The translations under genes and the position numbers were made by a program. The notes below the pieces were generated by a model. That model ran no database searches. It saw only the letters and a program-made list of their open reading frames with translations, and was not told the DNA's origin. From Branchiostoma floridae (taxonomy: Eukaryota > Chordata > Leptocardii > Amphioxiformes > Branchiostomatidae), in contig NC_049994.1 in assembly GCF_000003815.2 (NCBI RefSeq), positions 16,930,552 to 16,994,551 on the forward strand: 64,000 nt of DNA, in the 5' to 3' direction. Below are positions 21,015 to 30,500 of this stretch, piece by piece. The number at the start of each line of letters is the position of its first letter. The stretch's first letter is position 1.

Positions 21015-22425
21015 GCAGTAACGACCAGTCGAACCGCAGAGCTCTATGCGCATCCGTTCTGCGCAGCCTTCTCTGGACAGGTCATAGGCCAGAACGCAGT
21101 TTGTCCTGGTTTGACCCCGCTGCATGCGTATAAACAACTGCCTGTTGTGCAACAAAAAGACCTCAGACCTACATAATGTTTATACTTTTTCACATCTACA
21201 GGATTTGCCCAGCACAGCCATGTGGATATTTATTGCATTGCAAAAGTTCAGCCAACGTTGTGGCCCCCGAAACAAAGCAATTTTCGGTCTGTGTATTTGT
21301 GATTATCTTTTCTCCAGTTGGCCGGGACACAATCAGTTTTGTCCACAGTCGGACAGTCCAGTTCCTCACCTTTACATTGATACCAAACTTGAAGGGTAAA
21401 TTTTAGGAGAAACGGTTTTGCCTCCAAAAAAACTACAGCCATGTCAAATTCCCCGGCGTCTTTTTTCGAATGAGAAACCACACACACTGATCTTTCACTA
21501 TGCTTTACAAAACTCAGGCATGATGTTTTGACATCAATACGCTTGCACATGAATCCTACTTATTCTGGCTTCTGGATAATGTTAGTTTTATTTTGGTGGG
21601 CTTCCCGAAATCTATTTGCGACGGCAAGACTTGAGCCGTTAGTTATATCAACTTTTCCAAATGCTGGTTGAACTTGCAACATTAGGCCTGCCCCCCGCGG
21701 CACGAACATGGAACGTACCGGCTGGGTTCCACCGTTCGAACCCAGGTTCGGACCAGGAGTTCGAAACAGATTGACTCAAAATATGATGAATGATCTTAAA
21801 AACTCTTACTTTGTACTAAAACTCTGTGTCTATGTGCGTTTGATTATCATCATGCCACTTATTATATTGCATGTGACAGCCGCACCCATTCAGATTCTTG
21901 TACCAAGAAATGAGGTCTGTGACACAATGCGAAATGTTTAAAAATTGGGTCCGTCCGCAGGGTAGTGTGCTTTGGTAGCTACAACCAGACTGAAACTTCA
22001 CCACTGTGATTTGCGCATGTTCGCAGTTAATTTGGGGGTAAAACCGTTTCTCCTAAAATGTACCCTTCAAGTTTGGTATCAATGTAAAGGTGAGGAACTG
22101 GACTGTCCGACTGTGGACAAAACTGATTGTGTCCCGGCCAACTGGAGGAAAGATAATCACAAATACACAGACCGAAAATTGCTTTTATTTGAGGGGCCAC
22201 AACGTTGGCTGATCTTTTGCAATGCAATAAATATCCACTTGGCTGTGCTGGGCAAATCATGTAGATACGAAAAAGTATAAACATTATGTATATCTAAGGT
22301 GTCTTTGTTGCAAAATAAGCTGTAGTTTACACCCATGCAGCGGGGTCAGTCAGTGACCCGGCCTAAGCCGTATCTCAGAGAATAACGCGTTCTAGGGTGA
22401 CCTGCGGTTCGACTGCGACCAAGAC
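21015..22425. repeat. Large inverted repeat (arms about 400 bp)
   Basis: Left arm about 21015-21425, right arm about 22035-22425, spacer about 610 bp. The inner 255 bp of each arm are nearly identical in inverse orientation (acccttcaagtttggtatc, cggccaactggag); the outer parts are more diverged (agtcgaaccgcag, gaccccgctgcatg). Reading inward from each arm, a 40-residue frame (QVWYQCKGEELDCPTVDKTD, then CVPANWRKDNHKYTDRKL) is open in both arms. Confidence 0.85.
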
Positions 22426-22489
22426 CCCCATGGCTCATAACCCCTGCTGTAAATAGCCAATAAGGTAACGGCAAGCAAAGATGATAAGG

Positions 22490-22620
22490 TGGCCTCTCAC
22501 AGCACTTGCGTCAAGCTTGCATCACTGCGGGTTTCATTCACTGCCGCTGTTTCGTTATTTTCTCTGATTTGTTACGATTTAGATACTACGTAATACGTAA
22601 AAGTACGACATTCACATCTT
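22490..22620 (+). mobile_element. Partial MITE (gcactctcac family)
   Basis: cctctcacagcacttgcgtc, gttattttctctg and tactacgtaatacgta match the left half of the copy at 45509-45755. The right end is missing. Confidence 0.65.
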
Positions 22621-22910
22621 TTTGCGGCCGCTAGGCGTAAGCCAACGATTTGACTTTCTTACAAAATTGTTCTTTTTCAAAGAGCCATCCCTACATCTTC
22701 AATAACAGGCTTAAGCTTTAAGCGGATCGAGTTTCCTAGAAATGACCCGAGATGAACCCTCTAGCTCTGATGGGGGATGATTTACAGCATTTTACCATTC
22801 CCTATCTCAATGTCATTGTTAAATGGGGAACCGTGTCAACTTGTTGTCTAAGATAAAGTAGCCGTGTCATCCAATGCCCGTTCCGGATGCATGCTTCACG
22901 TCACAATGTT

Positions 22911-24560
22911 GAGAGGGAGTCGTTTTTCTTGTCACTGACTCCGTGTGATTGATTGGCCTTTTCAAGGTTTGTCAGTAAAGACTCAATGTAGTATGTAACT
23001 TTTTTTTAGACCGACCCACTGAAATTCTCCTTTGTGTTTGAGTTTGAGTATTCTCCGTTGTGCATGTTGAATACCACAACTTGTGTATCGAATCGGAATT
23101 GCCTTTTCAAGCTTTGCGAGTAAAGACCTATATCTAATATGCAGCTTTTCATGAGACCAACTAAGTGAAACTGCCTTGTGCATTTAGGGAGTCGTTTATC
23201 TTGTCACTGACTCTGTGTGATGAATTGGTGGCGTCGTAGATAAAGAGAGCTCGTCACTGCTTAAGCTAGCTGGACCGAAGTTATGGATGGGACTTTAGGC
23301 CAATTATTGTAAATGATAACCTGATACATACACATAACCACAAGTCGCCCCCTTAAATCCCCACGTCATATGTGTAGCGTCGCTAAGGCGTGTCGTCGAC
23401 TCTGAAATGCCTTTTCAAGGTTTGTTAGTAAAGACTCAATGTAGTATGTAACTTTTTTTAGACTTACCCAGTGAAATTCTCCATTGTGTACGTTGAATAA
23501 CGTTAAGGCGTATTGCACCTGACTTTAGGCCAATTATTGTGAATAATTACCTAATTACACATAACCAAACCTCTGTCCCTTAAATCCCTCCGTGTGATGA
23601 GTAGCATTTTCAAAGTTTGTTAATAAGGACTTTAATAAGTAGTCTGTAACTTTTTTTAGACCGACCCAGTAAAATTCTTCTCTGTGCATGTTGAATAACA
23701 CAACTTGTTAAGGTGTATGAAATCTGAATCACATTTCAAAGCTTTGCGAGTAAAGACCTATATGTAGTATGCAGCTTTTCATGAGACCAACTCAGTGAAA
23801 CTGCCTTGTGCATCTAGGGAGTCGTTTATCTTGTCACTGACTCTGTGTGATGAATTGGTGGCGTCGTAGATAATGAGAGCTCGTCACTGCTGAAGGCTAA
23901 ACGAACCAAAGCTATGGATGGGACTTTAGGCCAATTATGATGAATGATTACCTAATGCATACACATTCTTTTCACACATAGCTGGTGTGTTACGCCGAAC
24001 GGCGGTTATACCGGCTATATAGATACAGATACAGATACAGATACATAACTAACGTCCAGCCCCTTAATCCCTTCGAGCGATGAGCAGCGTCGCCAGGGCT
24101 ATCGTTGACATTGACCTGCCTTTTCAATGTTTGTTAGTAAAGACCTCTATGTAGTATGTAACCTTTTTTTAACCGACCCAGTGAAATTCTCCTTTGTGCA
24201 TGTTGAATAACACAACTTGTTAAGGCGTATCGAATCGGAATTGCCTTTTAAAGCTTTGCGAGTAAAGACATGTATGTAGTATGCAACTTTTCATGAGACC
24301 AATTGCAACCCAGTGAAACTGCCCTGTGCATTGAGGGAGTCGTTTATCTTGTCACTGACTCTGTGATGAATTGGTGGCGTCGTAGATAATGAGAGCTCGT
24401 CACTGCTGAAGGCTAAACGAACCAAAGCTATGGATGGGACTTTAGGCCAATTATGGTGAATGATTACCTAATGCATACACATAACTAACGTCCAGCTCCT
24501 TAATCCCTTCGAGCGATGAGTAGCGTTGACTTTGTAAAGACCTCTATGTAGTATTAGCAA
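22911..24560 (+). repeat. Composite tandem satellite
   Basis: Four to five copies of a 400-500 bp unit with ordered blocks: A (ccttttcaaggtttgttagt), B (ccttttcaagctttgcgagt, itself a diverged A), C (ttgtcactgactctgtg ... ggtggcgtcgtagat) and D (gactttaggccaattat). Copy starts by block A are 22957, 23408, 23607, 24117 and a partial near 24530. Some copies lack B or C. Confidence 0.85.
23967..24043 (+). mobile_element. Small retroposon-like insertion with GATACA tail
   Basis: About 77 bp present in one satellite unit but absent from the corresponding site at about 24479, where acacataactaacg is intact. The core tagctggt ... accggcta can form a stem around gccgaacggc, followed by (gataca)n. 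A likely acat target duplication flanks it. An inverted relative lies at 47066-47150. Confidence 0.7.
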
Positions 24561-24592
24561 GAAAGTTCATCTGTGTTGGTAAATGACGACAT

Positions 24593-24676
24593 GGATAAAT
24601 TAAACTTTATCTAAACAACACTACAAATAAGTCCCAACTTATTTGTAGTGTTGGTTTGTTGAAGTTTAGTTTATCC
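24593..24676. repeat. Short perfect hairpin
   Basis: Arms of about 40 bp (24593-24633 and 24637-24676) pair almost fully; the innermost acactacaaataagt is perfect around a three-base loop. It is probably a very small MITE inserted in the satellite edge. Confidence 0.85.
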
Positions 24677-24699
24677 GTATATATGGTATGTAGCTTTTT

Positions 24700-25248
24700 T
24701 TGTGAACGAACGAGTGAATTACTTATCATGGAATAACACAACTTGTTGTTGGGTTATTGGGCTGACCAACTACTCTCTTTAGACTTTACAGCCAGGGTGG
24801 GCTCGTGTGGGGCTCTAATGTGCCATAGATGTAATTCTTTAAACACAAATCACAATTTCCTGTATTGCTTCTATCATAACGCATATATTTGACATATCAT
24901 GAGCTGTTCACTTGCAACCACGATAGAATAACTCTATACACAACTCATGTAAACTGTTTCAATATGAATGGAAACTCTGGCAAATATATTGGCAGCTTTC
25001 TGGTTAAAATATGTACTTTACATATACGTATATACAACCTTATATATTACTTTGTCGAGATATGCAGACATTTGAATATTACAATTGGCGCCATTCTTTA
25101 CGACAATGCTCGCTTTCTAACACAGTCTTACATTCTATCCATATTCATCATTCTTCATTAACGCTAAACATAAGGCTTTTTTTTTAGTTTACTGAATATG
25201 TATTGATACGCAGTACCAGGTTTATAAACCTGTGACAAAATATCTCTA
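24700..25248. other. AT-rich spacer
   Basis: No supported gene or repeat. Confidence 0.4.
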
Positions 25249-25303
25249 TTTATTCAAATACAATTCAATCTCTACAACTGGATGAAAAACGGATATTTAC
25301 TTC

Positions 25304-25339
25304 CGGACGTTTCAAGTGACATCCATCACTCTTCTTCAG
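25304..25339 (-). ncRNA. Hammerhead-ribozyme-like motif, left arm (degenerate)
   Basis: Inverse copy of the motif at 26252-26285, with one change that turns a stem base pair into a G-T wobble. Confidence 0.4.
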
Positions 25340-25497
25340 CAAAAGCAGAATGAACTAGTCAGAACAATTCAATACCAGTACAGCTAACTAGAAAAACTGG
25401 TTTAACCACTAAATCGTTGGGATCATATGCAAAAGGTTACACAAATGTAAATCATGTTAGGATAGTTCCTATGGTCAGACAATACCATAGGAAAAAA

Positions 25498-25640
25498 CTA
25501 TTGTCTTTTGTGGTGCAAGGCGGGGTCCCATGTACTGGAAAGTTCTACGCGCAGTCCTCCCTTCCGGTTTAAGGTCGGGTTGTAGATCCGCTCGAAGATG
25601 GCCTCCTTAACACCCCGTTCGTACCACCGTGGTTCGAGGT
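25498..25640 (-). pseudogene. Penelope-like protein, C-terminal end
   Basis: Reads EPRWYERGVKEAIFERIYNP, then TLNRKGGLRVELSSTWDPAL, and stops at 25500-25498. The R-G-V-K-E-A-I and N-P-T-L-N-R-x-G-G-L-R blocks are typical of the region after the GIY-YIG domain. Confidence 0.85.
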
Positions 25641-26006
25641 GTGAATGGCTTTATTGAGAGACAAACTCAGAGTCTAACACTAGCAGCCCAGGGGCTGAAT
25701 TGTTGTTAGACTTTACATACACGATGTTAAACTTGGCATACATATACAAATCAGCCAACGATCTGGTATACAAAATAATCTGGCATGCAATAGAATAAAA
25801 TATCATAATCGAATTGGTAAAAGACAAGCTAGATAAAAACTGCTCTAATTCGAGAGGACTGGTTTGAGAAAGACGTTCACACAATTAACCATTAATTATA
25901 AAGTGGTAACAGTAGGCTTTGGTACAGTCATGAATCGTTCAACAATCGGGTCATGTGGGGAATAGCACTGTTTCTGTAGCGCTCAGTTCTGCAACGTTGC
26001 AAAAAA
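25641..26006 (-). mobile_element. Retroposon inserted in the Penelope coding region
   Basis: A 366 bp insertion. On the minus strand it ends tctctcaataaagccattca, resembling a LINE 3' end with an AATAAA tail. A GGT target duplication is visible (25638-25640 and 26007-26009). Removing it leaves the Penelope reading frame continuous across the junction. Confidence 0.75.
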
Positions 26007-26230
26007 GGTCAAGAATGTCTGTAGTATCCAGTCTGAAGGAATGTCCTTGGTGTAGCTGAGTGTGGTGGTAGATGGCAGAAGAGTATCCACTTGCTGTAGC
26101 CCTGCAGTGTTGTTTGTACCTTGCCTTCAGTGGTTGACTGGTTTCTCCAATGTAGGTGTCGTTGCACTGTGGACCTTCACACTTAAGTCTGTAGATGACG
26201 TCAGACTTGGTGCCTTTCTGTACACGTTCT
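26007..26230 (-). pseudogene. Penelope-like GIY-YIG endonuclease domain
   Basis: Open frame with KSDVIYRLKCEGPQCNDTYI, GETSQPLKARYKQHC and YHHTQLHQGHSF. The IYRLKC / TYIGET pair is the GIY-YIG core, with the downstream Arg (KAR) and His expected for the endonuclease of Penelope-like elements. Confidence 0.85.
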
Positions 26231-26251
26231 GACTAGGTCATTCTGCTTTTG

Positions 26252-26285
26252 CTGAAGAAGAGTGATGGATGTCACTCGAAACGTC
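26252..26285 (+). ncRNA. Hammerhead-ribozyme-like motif, right arm (degenerate)
   Basis: CTGAAGA (26252-26258; consensus CTGATGA), a six-pair stem GAGTGA/TCACTC (26260-26265 with 26272-26277), then GAAAC and GTC (26278-26285). The layout matches minimal type I hammerheads reported in Penelope terminal repeats, but one core base differs, so activity is doubtful. Confidence 0.5.
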
Positions 26286-26340
26286 CGGAAGTAAATATCC
26301 GTTTTTTATCCAGTTGTAGAGATTGAAGTGTATTTGAATA

Positions 26341-26892
26341 TTGCTTACCTGGATGTCTAACCTTCATAAACGTATCTCTATTTATTATGATAAACATGCA
26401 TACTTACCTCGTATTGGATATATCTATATACAAAGAGATGGGAGAGGAAGAGAGATGTATATACATTCCGTGTATGCACAGTTACTATTATGATATTCTC
26501 TTTTAAGCCTTAGGATGGATGTGTCGACATTTTGATCTTGTGAACTTTACAATCCTACATTATGCATCATGTGTGGGACAGCAAGTGATGCTATGATTTA
26601 CATCTTGTTAATGCTTAGCTTCATAACAAGTAACGAGCTACGGAACTTAACCTTGTAATAGTATGCCATCTGTATACTAGCTCATAGACAAGGTCAATAC
26701 ATGTGTTGTTGCCCATGCGTCTGTAACAGATGTTTAGGGGTGGTGCCCAGCTCCATTTCATCCCTTGTGCCAGACATTTGTGAATGACACTACAGCAGGC
26801 GGCTGTTAGTAGCGATGTGTGTATAACTCCCCTACTCTTCCTCATCTTCCATTTCTGTCAGTAAAGGAAGCAACATGTACATATATACCATC
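26341..26892. other. Intergenic DNA before the gap
   Basis: No recognised gene. Starts with the Penelope-associated motif cctggatgtctaaccttcat (26348-26367), which recurs at about 42098. Confidence 0.4.
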
Positions 26893-27249
26893 NNNNNNNN
26901 NNNNNNNNNNNNNNNNNNNNNNNNNNNNNNNNNNNNNNNNNNNNNNNNNNNNNNNNNNNNNNNNNNNNNNNNNNNNNNNNNNNNNNNNNNNNNNNNNNNN
27001 NNNNNNNNNNNNNNNNNNNNNNNNNNNNNNNNNNNNNNNNNNNNNNNNNNNNNNNNNNNNNNNNNNNNNNNNNNNNNNNNNNNNNNNNNNNNNNNNNNNN
27101 NNNNNNNNNNNNNNNNNNNNNNNNNNNNNNNNNNNNNNNNNNNNNNNNNNNNNNNNNNNNNNNNNNNNNNNNNNNNNNNNNNNNNNNNNNNNNNNNNNNN
27201 NNNNNNNNNNNNNNNNNNNNNNNNNNNNNNNNNNNNNNNNNNNNNNNNN
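26893..27249. other. Assembly gap (357 N)
   Basis: Interrupts the last coding exon of the prokineticin-receptor-like gene, so its C-terminus and stop codon are missing. Confidence 0.95.
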
Positions 27250-27509
27250 CCACTCTATCTTCTATACAGAAGACTTCTTTCACGTCGCGGGTTCTGTAGT
27301 TGGAGAAGTTAGACGGAGGGAAGGTGTTATCGGACCGGGTCGAGGAGCGTCTGTCTGCGGGCCGCCTGCCTCCGGTGACCGAGCGACTGGCTGGTTGGAC
27401 CCGGCGGTTCTTCCACTGCATGTAGGCCGTGTAGCAGTCGTGCGGCAGCTTCTTCATGAACTTCCTCACGTTGCCGTTCATGGCGATGTAGACCACCGTG
27501 TCAATGGAA
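27250..27509 (-). CDS. PROKR: PROKR-like exon 6: TM7 and tail
   Basis: Acceptor tttctcag in phase 2. Encodes SIDTVVYIAMNGNVRKFMKK (end of TM7 and helix 8) and a Ser/Arg-rich tail that is open until the gap. The true end is unknown. Confidence 0.88.
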
Positions 27510-30500
27510 CTGAGAAAGACCACATGTTAGAAGCTCGAAACGAAATTATTGCTTTCAAACTTTTCCCTCGTGTCCGTATGGTAGTGATAGATCTTGCATT
27601 TCCTAACTTAAATGCCCAGTAGTATGAAAATTTCAAATTACTGTCAGGCAAGGACGATCCTGCAACACAGATGGGACTTTGCGAATTTGTCTTTATATTA
27701 TGGACGCGTTCCTGAATTTTTGTCTAATGTTCAGTAATCTACAGAATCGGCATCCGATCACGGTACTTTTACATCTTTGCTTTTTTTCAACAGAGTTATA
27801 AAGTTTTCTGTACAGGTTCACGCCCACATACATACCTATTTCCCATAGCTACAGCTTCCACGATGTAGTGCAGGGTGATGTTGAGTCGTGATTTGGCCAG
27901 AAGACGGGGGAAGAAGTCTCTCACCACAGCATAGCCGTAATACGGTCCCCAACATAGCACAAACATCACCTGGATGTAGAGATTTCAAATGTTATTTCCA
28001 TATACATACAAAAACATCTTGATCAGGTCATTTTTCCTTGTAATGTTATAATGATCCGAAGCCTTTGTCACGTGATCGGAAGTGTGACGTCATGACAGTC
28101 AATATCCATCGTGAAACAACACAACTTGTTCTTGGATTACAATGTGCTTTATTGCATACAGCCTCTTCCACTCCCCTTAGAAAGTGCTCATGCTCAGCGT
28201 TCAATATTTCAACTTTTTCTTCAGTCATGGAACGTTCTAAGGATTGAACATGAATATGCTGGAAGAATTCACTGCATTAGAAGCATCAAAAACTTTACCT
28301 TGTGTGGGGACATCTCTACAATGTTAATTACCGTCACAAATCTACTTCCATTTAATCACCTGTAGTTGGTATTGAAGCACTCTTTTAGTCATAAGATGAA
28401 GCATTTGTTTGTGCCACACGTAAACTCCTGACAGCTATAGTAGACGAATAATATCCCTAATCTTCAACTTGAAAGTTGAACTTGGGTTCTGCATTTTTAG
28501 GTATGCTTTTGAGATTGCTCTTAATTACTCCAATCGATATAATTTCAAAGGATGAAACATGACAGACTCATGATGTTGGTAATGCATTTGAGGATTTACA
28601 ATACAAGACGAAAGCCAAAGTGCTCATCAAATTAAGACTTAAGCTTCCCCCATCATCCTACTCCTACTATATCATCAGTAAGGTCTCTAGGTTAAGGGTT
28701 TGAGCTTATCCTTAGAAAGTCCTGAATCCTCTTAGTCCTTACCAGAATGACAATGAGAAGTCGGACGTTCCGTTTCTTGGACTTGAGCATGGCGGCCTGC
28801 TGAGACTCGGTCTGCTGCCCGGGGACGGTGCGGTACCTTACAGGACGGAAAGGCCATGTACCTTACATGATTTTAACAATTAAATCCGATTAGGGCTGAA
28901 TACGTCACATTTTCAAGCCGCGGCCCGACCGGCCCGATTTCAGGAACGAAACAATGATATAGCAGACACCCGACTAATAAGACGTACAGAGAATAGTCGC
29001 GGGTATTTATTTTTCTATACTTATACTTATACTTAAACGTATACATTTCTATTTTTCGTTTACCTTACAAGACGATAAGGTCATGTTATTTTGATTATAT
29101 TGATGACATCCACATGCACATCAATTTTCGGCCGTAAAAATGTTTTGACCATACTTTAAAGCGTACAAAGCAGCTGCAAAATAAGCGAATGTATGCCGAA
29201 ACATGCACAAAAATGTCGAAAAACGGCTACTAGTGTTGAAGAATGACAAAGTCGGTCCAAAGATTAAAGAAGAAGATGTGGAGGACGAAAAATAAAGAAA
29301 CTATTATTCTGTGTTCCCACCATTTGTTTGTCCTTCCCGACCAATTAGCTATCATCATGAAGACATTTTTGTTTCCAATTACTGTAAATGCAGAAACTTT
29401 CCCGGTGGATTAATGTTCGCGGTTTTCGCGGCGGCCGCTTCACCGTGAATTTAATACCACCGCGAACATTTTTCCATGGCATTAAGAGACTACAGTGCGT
29501 GGTGTTACCGGAAAATCAAAACCACCGCGAAAAGTCCATTTTCCCACTACAGCGAAATTAAATCTCCGCGAACTAAGAAATGCAGAAATGTTCGCGGTGG
29601 ATTAATTTTCGCGGTTTTCGCGGCAACCACTTTACCGCGAAATTAAATCCACCGCGAACATTTTTCTATTAAACGGTATTAAACTGCAGTAGATGGTGTT
29701 ACCGCGAAATTAAATCCACCTCGAAAAGTCATTTTTCCCGCTTCCGCGAAATCAAATCATCGCGAACTTAAATGCATTTACACAGTACATTTACAGTATT
29801 ATTTGCACGCTCGCATCAGTGTTGGGGTACCCAGAGGTTGTCATCCATATAATCAAATCAACATGGCCTAATGGTGAAATCTGTTTAATGAAGTTTGCTA
29901 AACTCTGAGTGAAAGACCTTGAGCTAATGGCAACGAACCCATCCTGTGGGAGACAACACAAGGGGAATGGAGCCCAGTCAGACGACTGACGATGCTCAAT
30001 GGCACCCCAAGGACATCAATGGACTCAGTGTTACAGTTTAGTTGCGATCGCTGATTTATATGATAAGGTTGAGTGGTCCCAAGTGATCCAAACTTCCCGG
30101 GTATGCATCTAAAGAAGTTCTCAACGCCGATGATTGAAGATCATGATTTTCAGGCACGGCATTCAGAAATACAACCAAATACTTGCAGCATGATTGAAAT
30201 ATCCAACTAGTCAAACTACGAAGGAATATTTTCAAATACACGATAGGTAGAACAAGTACTGTACACAACAAAAAGTCCTCCCTCTTAAGCTGTAGTCTGC
30301 AGCTGCCCTCACTCACCATATACGCCGTGCTATCCGGATGTAACAGAACGACATAATCAGGACCGGGATGATGAACTCCAACAGGAGAACAGCCACGTAG
30401 TAAGCTTTGTATCTGCACACAAAAACAAAGGATCAGATATCTCAATGTCCAATATCCTAACCTGCCAAGTTCAGGGAGAAGGTCACTGAACACATGAGAA

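Larger units (their letters stand above)
25249..26340 (-). mobile_element. Penelope-like retroelement remnant with inverted terminal arms
   Basis: Arms 25249-25366 and 26227-26340 are inverted copies (tctacaactggat, cggatatttacttccgga, catccatcactcttcttc). Between them, on the minus strand, is the C-terminal part of a Penelope protein: a GIY-YIG endonuclease domain at 26230-26007, an interrupting insertion at 26006-25641, and the terminal part of the protein at 25640-25498. The reverse transcriptase domain is absent, as in most 5'-truncated copies. Terminal arms in inverted orientation are known for Penelope elements. Confidence 0.85.

Noticed and set aside
22911-24560. CRISPR-like array
   Set aside because: Units are hundreds of bases, diverged and without unique spacers between constant repeats, and the genome is eukaryotic.
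26819-27622. Plus-strand ORF crossing the N run
   Set aside because: Mostly N and otherwise antisense to receptor exon 6.
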